A stretch of DNA of 64,000 bases from Clostridiales bacterium (lineage in GTDB: Bacteria; Bacillota; Clostridia; Christensenellales; Aristaeellaceae), in the NCBI GenBank assembly GCA_015056255.1, contig SVGP01000010.1:29325-93324 (forward strand), given 5' to 3'. Shown here piece after piece: positions 27,432 through 36,373 of this stretch. The notes under the pieces were generated by a model. That model was given only the letters and a program-made list of their open reading frames with translations. It did no database searches and was not told the DNA's origin. Position 1 is the first letter of the stretch. Every line of letters begins with the position of its first letter. Position numbers and translations under genes: made by a program.

Positions 27432-27902
27432 TTACCTTGCGAACACCTGAGAAACGTACACAAAGCCCTGCGGCGTGACGGCGATTCCGATGCCGACCTT
27501 CGTCCAAGCTGAAGACAGAAGCGTTTGTCTGTGGCCGGTGGAGGAGGAAAGGAAGGCCGCCTCTGCGTGATAGATCGAGCGGGAACGGGCGATGTTTTCA
27601 CTCGCCGCGCGATAGGAAACGCCGAAGGATGAAAGCATCTGGCGGATGTTTCCGTAGGTGGGGGACGTGTGAGCGAAATAGCCGTTTGAGAGCATGTCGT
27701 TGGCCTTGATGCGGGCGATTTCGGAAAGCTCCGGATCGAGCGTGAGCATGCTCTTTCCATACCTGGCCCGATCCTCGTTTACGAGGGCGAACATCATCCG
27801 CTCAAGGCTTGTGTTTTCAGCCGATGCGGGCTGAATGAACAGATGCGGGACGAGGAGACAGACAAAGAGGAAGACCGATACGATTCGTTTTGAGGTTTTC
27901 AT
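27432..27902 (-). CDS. secreted CAP-domain protein (YkwD-like)
   Basis: The 156-residue exported protein has a signal peptide (MKTSKRIVSVFLFVCLLV ... ASA, ~28 residues) and then one CAP/SCP domain: VNEDRARYGK, DMLSNGYFAHTSP, SENIARS and GHRQTLLSSAWTKVGIGIA. The conserved His in YFAHTSP is kept. CAP proteins of this type are common in Bacillota; their activity is unclear. I start at 27902 behind AAAGGAG rather than the longer frame. Confidence 0.88.
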   Translation of the reverse strand: MKTSKRIVSVFLFVCLLVPHLFIQPASAENTSLERMMFALVNEDRARYGKSMLTLDPELSEIARIKANDMLSNGYFAHTSPTYGNIRQMLSSFGVSYRAASENIARSRSIYHAEAAFLSSSTGHRQTLLSSAWTKVGIGIAVTPQGFVYVSQVFAR

Positions 27903-28036
27903 ACGTTTATTTTCTCCTTTCGTATACCGTATGCGCAATCATCATACGCTTTTGAGGGCCTTAAAATCAACAGAATTGTCAACAATTAGCCAAGGGAAAG
28001 ATTGCCTGATGGCTTTTGAATATGGGAGGATTCTTC

Positions 28037-28435
28037 ATGAAACTGATCAAATGTCCCCGTTGTGAGCTGAATTACATTTACGAAAACGAGAAGATTTGCT
28101 CGGTATGCAAGCGCGACGTTCGCGGCGAAGCCGAAGTGGATGAGATCCTTGAGCTTTGCTCCGAATGCGGAGAGCATCCCGTAATGCCCGGTCAGGAGCT
28201 TTGCATGTACTGCCTGAAGGAAATGCAGAGAAGAAGCGCGGTGCCCACGGGTGAAGAAGGCGCGATCATCAACCCTGAGGATCCCAACCTCAACATCGAT
28301 CCCAGCGCCATGGACGAGATCAACATCGACATGCCCGGCGGCGACGACGAAGACTTTGACGGCGAAGAGCCCGACTTCGGCGATGATGAGCTGGATGATG
28401 ACGATCTGGACGACGACGAGGAAGACGAGGAGTAA
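28037..28435 (+). CDS. zinc-ribbon protein with acidic tail
   Basis: A 132-residue protein. The N-terminal half has two metal-binding Cys clusters: CPRC ... CSVC (residues 6-9 and 22-25) and CSEC ... CMYC (~42-58). The C-terminal half is almost only Asp/Glu (DDDDLDDDEEDEE). I cannot name the family. The ATG at 28037 has GGGAGGA 6 bases upstream. It precedes the metallophosphoesterase by two bases. A zinc-ribbon with an acidic tail could bind nucleic acid or a basic partner, but that is only a guess. Confidence 0.75.
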   Translation: MKLIKCPRCELNYIYENEKICSVCKRDVRGEAEVDEILELCSECGEHPVMPGQELCMYCLKEMQRRSAVPTGEEGAIINPEDPNLNIDPSAMDEINIDMPGGDDEDFDGEEPDFGDDELDDDDLDDDEEDEE

Positions 28436-28437
28436 GC

Positions 28438-29130
28438 GTGGCAATATACGCGATTTCCGATTTGCATCTGCCTGCCGGAAACGACAAGCCCATGGACATT
28501 TTCGGCGAGCATTGGGAAAATCATTTTGAACGCATCAAAGCGGACTGGATTAGTCGCGTCAAGGAGGACGACATCGTTCTTCTTCCCGGCGATCTCAGCT
28601 GGGCGATGCGGCTTGAGGACGCCATTCAAGATCTGAATGCCATCGGCAGTCTGCCGGGCAAAAAGATCATCACGAGGGGAAATCACGACTACTGGTGGAG
28701 CTCCATCGGGCGTGTTCGCGATAAGCTAAGCGGAAACACGTTCGCCCTTCAGAATGACGCAATCGTTATGGACGGATATGTTTTTTCCGGAACGCGCGGC
28801 TGGATTTTGCCGACGGACGAGGTTGAGGAAGATGACAAACGCATCTTCAGGCGCGAAGTCAAAAGGCTCACCATGTCCCTCGACTGTGCAAGACGCTTAT
28901 CGCCCGAGGGAACGCTGATCTGCATGCTCCACTATCCGCCACTTTACGACAATATGCGCTCAACCGAGGTCACCGAGGTTTTGAGGGTGTACAGGTGCAG
29001 TCATGTGGTGTACGGACATCTGCATGGGTCGGCCCTTTGCGGCGCGTTCAGAGGCGTTCACGAGGGGATTTGCTATCATCAGGTTTCCTGTGACGGACTT
29101 AATTTCAAAATTCATACCGTAATTGAATAG
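28438..29130 (+). CDS. calcineurin-like metallophosphoesterase
   Basis: The 230-residue phosphoesterase has the five metal-binding blocks in order: DLH (near residue 9), LLPGDLSW, RGNHDYWW, MLHYPPLYD and YGHLHG. The dimetal centre should hydrolyse phosphate mono- or diesters. The start is GTG at 28438, with GAGGAG inside the end of the zinc-ribbon gene, so the two are coupled. The substrate is unknown. Confidence 0.92.
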   Translation: MAIYAISDLHLPAGNDKPMDIFGEHWENHFERIKADWISRVKEDDIVLLPGDLSWAMRLEDAIQDLNAIGSLPGKKIITRGNHDYWWSSIGRVRDKLSGNTFALQNDAIVMDGYVFSGTRGWILPTDEVEEDDKRIFRREVKRLTMSLDCARRLSPEGTLICMLHYPPLYDNMRSTEVTEVLRVYRCSHVVYGHLHGSALCGAFRGVHEGICYHQVSCDGLNFKIHTVIE

Positions 29131-29141
29131 AAACGGTCTTA

Positions 29142-29176
29142 AAAGAATGCTTTCGTTCGAAGGCATTCTTTTTTTG
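29142..29176 (+). terminator. terminator after the metallophosphoesterase
   Basis: A stem of at least 9 bp (29142-29150 with 29163-29171), extended through the loop by G-T pairs, is followed by TTTTTG. Confidence 0.8.
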
Positions 29177-29260
29177 TGCAAAAAAAGGCACAAAATAAAA
29201 AATAACATAAAATTAACGTGCGAAATATAGGGTTTGATTGTGTGCGAAAGACAATAGATG

Positions 29261-29290
29261 TGGACAAGGAAGCAATGATCGTGGTATAAT
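29261..29290 (+). promoter_or_regulatory. promoter of the dcw cluster
   Basis: TGGACA (29261-29266) and TATAAT (29285-29290) have an 18-base gap. TGG-starting pentamers recur at 29282, 29293 and 29303, spaced 10-11 bases, like MraZ operator repeats. Confidence 0.65.
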
Positions 29291-29335
29291 AATGGAGCAA
29301 AGTGGTGGAAATACGATGAAACGGAGGGATTTTGC

Positions 29336-29803
29336 ATGATTGCGAACTGGTTTACCGGTTCCTGGAAGCATACGCTTGATCCCAAAGGTCGTATATTCAT
29401 TCCGGCCAACTACAGAGAAGCGCTGGGGGAGAACTTCACCATAGGCTTAAACAACGACTTGAGAACCATCGCTTTTTATCCGAAGGAAAGATGGGATGAG
29501 AAGTGCAGGCAATTGTCGCTGATCCCGGAGACTGATATTGTCGGGCGCAACTACATCCGCTTTATACTTTCCCACGCCTACGCCAATTCCAATCTTGACA
29601 ACCAGGGCCGCGTGCTCATTCCGACGGATCTGAGGGATGATTATCTTTCCGGTGCGAAGGAGGCCAGGTTCATGGGCGTCGGCGATAATCTCGAGCTCTG
29701 GCATCCCGACAAATGCACAGGCCTTCAGATCGAGGCGGATCCAGTGGTTGAAAACACCTTAAAATACATCAACGACACATATTTTTCCAAGCTTCAGGCA
29801 TAG
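29336..29803 (+). CDS. mraZ: transcriptional regulator MraZ
   Basis: The 155-residue DNA-binding protein has two AbrB-like repeats: HTLDPKGRIFIPANYREALG and NLDNQGRVLIPTDLRDDYL. It forms a ring and represses the dcw promoter. The length and both D-x-K/Q-GR motifs are normal. GGAGGG precedes the ATG. rsmH, normally next, is absent; ftsL follows after 42 bases. Confidence 0.96.
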   Translation: MIANWFTGSWKHTLDPKGRIFIPANYREALGENFTIGLNNDLRTIAFYPKERWDEKCRQLSLIPETDIVGRNYIRFILSHAYANSNLDNQGRVLIPTDLRDDYLSGAKEARFMGVGDNLELWHPDKCTGLQIEADPVVENTLKYINDTYFSKLQA

Positions 29804-29845
29804 ATACGCATTGGACTCTATACATAATAAAGGAGGCGCACAGAA

Positions 29846-30322
29846 ATGGAACGCACGCAAAAGCAAATCACCGGTAGATCTCCCGCGCCTTACAGCTGGG
29901 ACGACGGCAGAAGAAGTGCTGCGCGTGCCCCGAGAAGCGATAAAAACGCCTTCAGAATTGAAAATGTGAATGCGTCAAAAAACAAGAAGCAGGCGGAGAA
30001 GATCAAACTCATCATACTGGAGCTTGCGACAATCGCGATTCTTGTCATGATGCTTTCCATGGTCATTGGAAAGCTCAACCACATTTCCCGCATCAAGAAG
30101 GAACATATCCAGATGAAGGAGACGCTTGAGATTCTGGATGCGGACGTGAGCGTAAAAAGAACGCGCCTTCAAAACCTGATCAGCGACGAATCCATAGGGT
30201 TTCTCGCCGAAACACAGCTTAACATGATCGACCCGGACGATGAATACGTTCGAGTTCTGGCCGGCGTCAAGCGAAATACTTCCGATGCAACCCATACGGC
30301 GGAGGCAGGTTATCGGCCGTAA
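29846..30322 (+). CDS. ftsL: cell division protein FtsL
   Basis: The 158-residue bitopic division protein has a basic cytoplasmic N terminus (~50 residues), one transmembrane segment around 54-75 (IILELATIAILVMMLSMVIG), then an extracytoplasmic coiled-coil (KEHIQMKETLEILDADVSVKR) with the moderate NLISDESIGFLAE region. It fits FtsL/DivIC by topology and its place between mraZ and the PBP gene. Identity rests on context, since the family diverges strongly. GGAGG precedes the ATG. Confidence 0.85.
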   Translation: MERTQKQITGRSPAPYSWDDGRRSAARAPRSDKNAFRIENVNASKNKKQAEKIKLIILELATIAILVMMLSMVIGKLNHISRIKKEHIQMKETLEILDADVSVKRTRLQNLISDESIGFLAETQLNMIDPDDEYVRVLAGVKRNTSDATHTAEAGYRP

Positions 30323-30344
30323 ATAATTGATCGGGAGGCGGAAA

Positions 30345-32465
30345 ATGGTTCCGACGGGCCCAGTGATCCGGCGAAGAATCGTTTTCACAATGGGTGTCTT
30401 CTTCGTTTTGTTTCTGGTGATGGCGGTAAGGCTGTTTTATCTGACGGTGATCGACAGCCAAAATCTTCAGCAGAAGGCGAAAAGTCAGTGGACGATGGAA
30501 GCGATCATACAACCCAAACGCGGAAGCATACTGGACAGAAACGGGAGCGTGCTTGCACAAAGCGCGACGGCTTATACGCTGAGCGCAAGCCCAAGGAGAA
30601 TCGAAAACAAAATATCGCTTGCGAGCGTACTTTCGCCGCTTCTGGAGATGGACGTTAATGCCGTTTACGCGCGCATATCGGACACGACCAAGGGCGGCGT
30701 TACCGTTAAAAGGCAGCTTGACTATGAAACCGTGCAAAGACTTAAGCTGATGATGGCCGAGAGCAGCAAAAACGGCGAAAACCTTTACGACGGGCTGTAC
30801 CTTGACAACGACAGCAAAAGGTATTACCCAAACGGCGCGTTTGCCACTCAGCTTTTGGGCCTTACGACCATTGACGGCGTGGGACAGGCGGGGCTTGAAA
30901 GCGCTCTTAACAATTATCTGATGGGAAAAACCGGCCGCGTGGTTCAGGAAATCGATGGAAAAGGAAAATCACTCGGAATTTCATCCGGCGAATATGTGTC
31001 CGCCGTTAACGGCTCCGACGTCTATCTCACCATTGATAAATCCATTCAGGGCTACGCCGAAAAGGCAGCCCGGGAAGCGATGGAGGTAAACGGAGCGCAG
31101 GCGGTAAGGGTGCTGGTGATGAATCCGGACACGGGCGAGATTTTAGCGTCCGTATCCAAGCCCGATTACGACCCCAATGATCCGCCCAGAGACGATGTTA
31201 AAACGCTTACGTCGCTTATGCGAAACACCGTTATTTCCGATGCATATGAGCCCGGCTCCACGTTTAAAATGATAACCATGTCGGCCTGCCTTGAGGAAAA
31301 GCTTACGAATTTGGGCGAGCACTTCTTCTGTTCGGGCAGTGTGTATGTGGAGGGCGGAAGAGTTCGCTGCTGGGGCAATCCTCACGGAAGCGAATCGCTG
31401 ACGGAGGCGCTTGAAAATTCCTGCAACCCCGTTTTTGTAGAATTGGGACTCAGGCTTGGCACTGAGACTTTTTACGATTATCTGGAGGCATTCGGCTTTG
31501 GCGAAAAGACGGGCGTCGACATACCCGGTGAGGGCGCTGGCATCGTGATTGCGCGAAACAGAGTCAAACGCGTGGACATTGCAAGAATTGGCTTTGGTCA
31601 GTCGATTGCGGTAACGCCGCTTCAGCTTCTGTCCGCCGCATGTGCGGTTGTCAACGGCGGAAAGCTCATGCAGCCGTATGTGATCAAGGAAATCAGAAGC
31701 GAGGACGGAACGCTCATTGAAAAAACGGAGCCCACTGTCCGCGCTACGCCCATTAGCGAAGAAACCAGCAGTACCATGCGCAAAATGCTTGAAAGCGTCG
31801 TAACCAATGGCGGCGGAAAAAACGCGTATATCGCCGGTTATCACGTTGGCGGCAAAACAGGCACGGCGCAGGTATATGTGGATGGCAAGGTTTCAAGCGA
31901 CATGCACATCGGATCATTTCTGGGCTTTGCGCCAATGGATCATCCGAAGGTCGCGGTTCTATTTATCGTAGATCGGGCGGATTTAAGGCCTGACTACGGA
32001 AGCGTGACTGCAGCGCCCTTTGCAAGGGACATTCTTTATCAGTCGCTTGTGCACATGGGCGTTTCAAAGGACGAGGAAATCCAATTGGAAGCCGTGCCCG
32101 TTCCTTCTGTTGAAGGGGAAAGCCTTTCGGGCGCGATCAGGAGCCTTAAAAACGCAGGCTTTCGCTATATTATTTCGGGCGACGGCTCTTTAATCGCGTC
32201 TCAGCTGCCTGCGCCCGGCGCGAGTATGCAGGAAGGCTCGATTGTAGTTTTATATACAAACGAAAAGCAAAATCCGGATCCCGATGCTTTTATCGAGGTT
32301 CCGGATGTTACGGGGCTTTCGATGCAGGAAGCCAATCAGGTTCTCTTGACGATGGGGCTTACAATGACGGTAGAGGGTTCAGGTCTTGCCTGTTCACAGC
32401 TGCCCGAAGCGGGGGAGAGGGTTTTTCCCACGCAGAATGTGGAGGTTCGATTTGAGCTTCCGTAG
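30345..32465 (+). CDS. ftsI: class B penicillin-binding protein with PASTA domains (FtsI/SpoVD-like)
   Basis: The 706-residue septal transpeptidase has an N-terminal membrane anchor (IVFTMGVFFVLFLVMAVRL) and a dimerisation domain with RGSILDRNG. The transpeptidase domain has S305-T-F-K308, S359-C-N361 and K504-T-G506. Two C-terminal PASTA domains (~580-645 and ~650-706; VPSVEGESL, VPDVTGLSM) could bind muropeptides. The ATG at 30345 has GGGAGG 6 bases upstream; a TTG at 30327 is weaker. PASTA-bearing PBPs of this kind include both FtsI and sporulation SpoVD; no second copy is in the window. Confidence 0.93.
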   Translation: MVPTGPVIRRRIVFTMGVFFVLFLVMAVRLFYLTVIDSQNLQQKAKSQWTMEAIIQPKRGSILDRNGSVLAQSATAYTLSASPRRIENKISLASVLSPLLEMDVNAVYARISDTTKGGVTVKRQLDYETVQRLKLMMAESSKNGENLYDGLYLDNDSKRYYPNGAFATQLLGLTTIDGVGQAGLESALNNYLMGKTGRVVQEIDGKGKSLGISSGEYVSAVNGSDVYLTIDKSIQGYAEKAAREAMEVNGAQAVRVLVMNPDTGEILASVSKPDYDPNDPPRDDVKTLTSLMRNTVISDAYEPGSTFKMITMSACLEEKLTNLGEHFFCSGSVYVEGGRVRCWGNPHGSESLTEALENSCNPVFVELGLRLGTETFYDYLEAFGFGEKTGVDIPGEGAGIVIARNRVKRVDIARIGFGQSIAVTPLQLLSAACAVVNGGKLMQPYVIKEIRSEDGTLIEKTEPTVRATPISEETSSTMRKMLESVVTNGGGKNAYIAGYHVGGKTGTAQVYVDGKVSSDMHIGSFLGFAPMDHPKVAVLFIVDRADLRPDYGSVTAAPFARDILYQSLVHMGVSKDEEIQLEAVPVPSVEGESLSGAIRSLKNAGFRYIISGDGSLIASQLPAPGASMQEGSIVVLYTNEKQNPDPDAFIEVPDVTGLSMQEANQVLLTMGLTMTVEGSGLACSQLPEAGERVFPTQNVEVRFELP

Positions 32466-32506
32466 ATACAAAGGATTACGCTTGAATGGATTGTGGAGGA
32501 AAATGC

Positions 32507-33964
32507 ATGAAGCTTTTAAGTCTTGTTTCGGATATGCCGCTTGAATATCGTATGATTGGAAATGGTGATCAGGAAATCACTTCGCTGTGCACGGATTCAA
32601 GAGGGGATATCTCTAAGGGCACGCTGTTTTTCTGCATTTCCGGCCTTCACATGGATGCTCATAATTTTGCGGGCGATGTAGTGAAAAAGGGCGCGTCGGC
32701 GCTGGTTGTCGAGCGTGAACTGGACGTAGACTGTCCCCAGATCGTCGTAGGGAATGTGCGTCATGCAATGAGCTATATCGCCTCCGCTTTTAACGGAAAT
32801 CCCGCGCGGAAATTAAAGATGATCGGTATTACCGGCACCAAGGGAAAAACAACCACCAGCTTTTTATTAAAGTCTATCCTCGAAAAGGCAGGCTATAAGG
32901 TGGGCCTGATCGGCACGGTGTGCACCCTTATTGGAAACAGGCAGAAGGACGCCGGCAAAACCACGCCCGATCCTGTGGAATTTCAATCTCTTCTTCGCGA
33001 AATGGCTGAAGAGAATGTGGATTACGTCGTGATGGAGGTTTCCGCGCACGCGCTTCACATGCACAGAGTGGCCGGAATTGAATTTGAAGCGGCGGCGTTT
33101 ACAAATCTTTCCGTCGATCATCTGGATTATTTCAAGACGATGGACGCATACTTAAAGGCGAAAATGCTGATTGCGGATCAGACCAAAGCGCTTTTTGTCA
33201 ATGCCGATGACGAAAGAGTGTACAAGGGCTTTAAGGAGCAGAACATCGGTTTTGTACGCTTTGGTATCCGCGAGCAGGCGGACATCTACGCTCGAGAAAT
33301 CGAATTCAATGAAAACGGCCTCAGCTTCAGCCTTTGCTACCACAAGCGAATGAAGACTGAAATCCGCCTGCACATGACGGGTATTTTCAATGTTTACAAC
33401 GCTTTGACGGCTGCCTCCTGCGCGGACGCTGTTGGCATCGGGATTGATAAAATCAAAGAGGGACTTGAAAACGTGAAAGCTGTGCCCGGAAGAATCGAGC
33501 TTCTGGATACCAAGACGCCCTATCGCGTGATCCTTGATTACGCGCATTCTCCGGATGCGCTTGAAAACATCTTAAATGCCGTCCGTCCGACCACGAGGGG
33601 CCGACTCATCTGCCTGTTCGGCTGCGGCGGCGGCCGGGATCAGACCAAGCGTCCCATTATGGGTGAAATTTCGGGCAGACTTTCCGACCTTTCCATTATC
33701 ACCAGCGACAATCCCAGAAATGAAGATCCCATGACGATTATTGAAAGCATCGTGGAAGGAATTTCACCTACGAACGGAGAATATGTAGTGATTGAAAACC
33801 GCCGCGAAGCCATCAGATACGCCTTGTCCATTGCCAGAGAATCCGACGCGATCGTTCTTGCCGGCAAGGGCCACGAAACCTATCAGGAGATCAAAGGCGA
33901 AAAGTTCCCGTTTGACGAGAAGGTCATCGTCATGGAGCTTTTGGATGAAGAAGCGGGCGTTTGA
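32507..33964 (+). CDS. murE: UDP-MurNAc-tripeptide ligase MurE (meso-DAP type)
   Basis: The 485-residue cytoplasmic ligase adds the third stem amino acid. It has the P-loop GTKGKTT (110-116), the carbamylated-Lys region LKAKMLIAD, and the substrate signature D401-N-P-R404, which marks meso-diaminopimelate selection rather than lysine. GGAGG lies 7 bases before the ATG at 32507; an earlier ATG at 32486 lacks a site. murF does not follow, unlike most dcw clusters. Confidence 0.96.
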   Translation: MKLLSLVSDMPLEYRMIGNGDQEITSLCTDSRGDISKGTLFFCISGLHMDAHNFAGDVVKKGASALVVERELDVDCPQIVVGNVRHAMSYIASAFNGNPARKLKMIGITGTKGKTTTSFLLKSILEKAGYKVGLIGTVCTLIGNRQKDAGKTTPDPVEFQSLLREMAEENVDYVVMEVSAHALHMHRVAGIEFEAAAFTNLSVDHLDYFKTMDAYLKAKMLIADQTKALFVNADDERVYKGFKEQNIGFVRFGIREQADIYAREIEFNENGLSFSLCYHKRMKTEIRLHMTGIFNVYNALTAASCADAVGIGIDKIKEGLENVKAVPGRIELLDTKTPYRVILDYAHSPDALENILNAVRPTTRGRLICLFGCGGGRDQTKRPIMGEISGRLSDLSIITSDNPRNEDPMTIIESIVEGISPTNGEYVVIENRREAIRYALSIARESDAIVLAGKGHETYQEIKGEKFPFDEKVIVMELLDEEAGV

Positions 33965-33982
33965 TAACGGAGGAAAACCACT

Positions 33983-34981
33983 ATGCAAAAGTTGATTATT
34001 ACCGTACTTATTTCCTTTGCGATTTCCATGGTTGCAGGACCGTTTATCATTCCGTGGCTCAAGAGGCTCAAGGTCGGCCAGACGATCAATCAGTTCGGCC
34101 CCAGATCCCATCAGGGCAAGCAGGGCACGGCTACCATGGGCGGCCTGGTGTTTATTTTTTCAGCCGTCATAACTTCCGTCATCATGGGCGTATGGAAGGG
34201 AACAAGCGGACATTTTTTGATCATCGAGCTTCTTTCCATGCTGGCTTTTGCATGTATCGGCTTTGCGGACGACTATATCAAGGTTGTAAAGCGCCGCTCT
34301 TTGGGTCTTACGCCCATTCAGAAGATGGTTCCGCAGGCGCTGATTGCGCTTCTGCTTTCCGTGTTTGCGTATATGAATCCCTATATCGGTTCGGATCTTG
34401 TGATTCCCTTTACCGATTCGACCATTAATCTTGGCGTTTTCTATATTCCCGTAATGGTCTTTTTGATTGTGGGCGTTGTTAACAGCGCAAACCTTCTGGA
34501 CGGCCTTGACGGCCTTTGCGCGGGCAACAGCATGCTGGGCTTTGGAACGCTTTCTCTGATTGCAATGTCGCTTGCCGCGATGAACGAGGGACTGGATCCT
34601 GATCTTTACAACACTGCGCTTTTTTCCGGCGCGATGTGCGGCGCGATCCTTGGTTTTTTGCGCTTCAACACGCATCCGGCAAGCGTATTCATGGGCGACG
34701 TCGGTTCCTTCGCCATTGGCGGCGCGATGATCGCGGTTGCGATTGTCACGCGCCTTACGCTCATTCTGCCCATCATTGCCTTTACAATGATGATTTCTTC
34801 CCTTTCCGACATTATACAGGTGATTTACTGCCGTTTTTCCGGCGGCAAGCGTATTTTCCGCATGGCGCCCATCCATCATCATTTTGAATTGAGCGGCATT
34901 CCGGAAACCAAAATCGTAACGATGTACGACGTTTTGACGGCGCTTTTATGCATTCTTGCGCTTCTTGGATACGTAAAGTGA
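33983..34981 (+). CDS. mraY: phospho-MurNAc-pentapeptide transferase
   Basis: The 332-residue integral membrane enzyme makes lipid I from UDP-MurNAc-pentapeptide and undecaprenyl phosphate. About ten TM helices are visible. FADDYIKVVKRRSLG, NLLDGLDGLCAG, MGDVGSFAIGG and MAPIHHHFELSG carry the Asp and His residues of the active site. It sits between murE and murD. Confidence 0.97.
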   Translation: MQKLIITVLISFAISMVAGPFIIPWLKRLKVGQTINQFGPRSHQGKQGTATMGGLVFIFSAVITSVIMGVWKGTSGHFLIIELLSMLAFACIGFADDYIKVVKRRSLGLTPIQKMVPQALIALLLSVFAYMNPYIGSDLVIPFTDSTINLGVFYIPVMVFLIVGVVNSANLLDGLDGLCAGNSMLGFGTLSLIAMSLAAMNEGLDPDLYNTALFSGAMCGAILGFLRFNTHPASVFMGDVGSFAIGGAMIAVAIVTRLTLILPIIAFTMMISSLSDIIQVIYCRFSGGKRIFRMAPIHHHFELSGIPETKIVTMYDVLTALLCILALLGYVK

Positions 34982-35002
34982 GGCGCAAAGGAGGGGTAAA
35001 CT

Positions 35003-36373
35003 TTGATCGGTAAGCGCGTTCTGGTGTGGGGAATGGCCCGCTCGGGCATCTCTGCTGCAAAGCTGGCGAGCGACGCCGGCTGCAAGGTTAGAATCAATGA
35101 TTTAAAAAGCGCAGAGCAAATCGGCTCCGCGCTTGATGTCGTTAAAACAGAAGGTATTGAATGGCGGCTGAATGAGCCGATCGAAAATGTGCTTGATGAT
35201 ATCGATATGCTTGTCATCAGCCCTGGCATTCCCTATGATCTGCCTGCCGTTCAAATGGCAAAAGAAAAAGGCATTGAAGTGATCGGTGAAATTGAGCTTG
35301 CCTACAGGCTCGGTCAGGGCCATGTGATCGGCATCACCGGCACCAACGGCAAAACCACGACGACGTCCCTTTTGGGCGCGATTTTTGAAAATGCGGGAAA
35401 AACCACGCATGTTGTCGGAAACATCGGCATTCCCTACAGCGGAAAAGCGGGAAGCATGAAAACCGACGATTATGTCGTGTGCGAGCTGTCCTCCTTCCAG
35501 CTGGAATCGACCGTTGATTTTAGGCCTGAGATCGCGGCGGTACTGAATCTCACAGAAGATCATTTAAACCGCCACAAGACCATGGAGAACTACGCAAATA
35601 TCAAGATGCGCGTGTTCGAAAAGCAGAACAGGGAGAACTATGCGGTTCTCAATTACGACGACGCTTATACGCGCGCCATGGCTGAAAAAGCAGGCTCCAC
35701 GGTCATCTGGTTTTCAAGAACAAACAAGCCTGAAAATGGCGCGTACGTTGACGACGGCGTGATTGTATTTAAAAACGAAAATGGCGAAAAGACCAATGTT
35801 TGCAGGGTGGAGGACGTATACATTCCCGGCCCCCACAACCTTGAAAATGCGCTGGCTGCGACGGCTGTCGCCATGTGCGCGGGCGTACCCTCGCCGGTTA
35901 TAAGGCATACTTTAAGAACCTTCCGCGGCGTTGAACACAGAATCGAGACGGTTCGCGTGCTTGATGATGTGAAATACATAAACGATTCCAAGGGCACCAA
36001 TCCCGACTCCACCATCAAAGCGATTGAAACCATGAAGGAAGACACGGTGATCCTTCTGGGCGGTTCCGAAAAGAATTCGGATTTTACCGAGATGTGTAAA
36101 ATCCTTAAAAACAGCTTTATTCGCTACGCAGTGCTCATTGGAAAAACGGGCGAAAGAATCGGCGAAACCCTTAAAAACGTCGGCTTTACCGATTACGAAT
36201 ACGCGGGATACGATTTTGAAAAGGCGATTGAGATTGCGCGCGCGCACGCCGTAAAGGGCGGAAACGTGCTTTTGTCGCCTGCATGCGCAAGCTTTGACAT
36301 GTTTGAAGACTATGAAGCGCGCGGCCGCGAGTTCAAGAGAATTGTAAACGCGCTTAAGGAAAGCGAGAATTGA
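35003..36373 (+). CDS. murD: UDP-MurNAc-L-alanine--D-glutamate ligase
   Basis: The 456-residue ligase adds D-glutamate. It shows VWGMARSGISAAK (UDP-binding Rossmann), ITGTNGKTTTTSLLGAI (P-loop), LNLTEDHLNRHKTMENY and KYINDSKGTNPDST. The start is TTG at 35003 after AAAGGAGGGG. The stop overlaps the ftsW start as TTGA, coupling the two. Confidence 0.96.
   Translation: MIGKRVLVWGMARSGISAAKLASDAGCKVRINDLKSAEQIGSALDVVKTEGIEWRLNEPIENVLDDIDMLVISPGIPYDLPAVQMAKEKGIEVIGEIELAYRLGQGHVIGITGTNGKTTTTSLLGAIFENAGKTTHVVGNIGIPYSGKAGSMKTDDYVVCELSSFQLESTVDFRPEIAAVLNLTEDHLNRHKTMENYANIKMRVFEKQNRENYAVLNYDDAYTRAMAEKAGSTVIWFSRTNKPENGAYVDDGVIVFKNENGEKTNVCRVEDVYIPGPHNLENALAATAVAMCAGVPSPVIRHTLRTFRGVEHRIETVRVLDDVKYINDSKGTNPDSTIKAIETMKEDTVILLGGSEKNSDFTEMCKILKNSFIRYAVLIGKTGERIGETLKNVGFTDYEYAGYDFEKAIEIARAHAVKGGNVLLSPACASFDMFEDYEARGREFKRIVNALKESEN

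Noticed and set aside
28300..28440. Low-complexity GAC/GAT region as a possible repeat array or CRISPR
   Set aside because: It encodes the Asp/Glu tail of the zinc-ribbon protein; there are no spacers.
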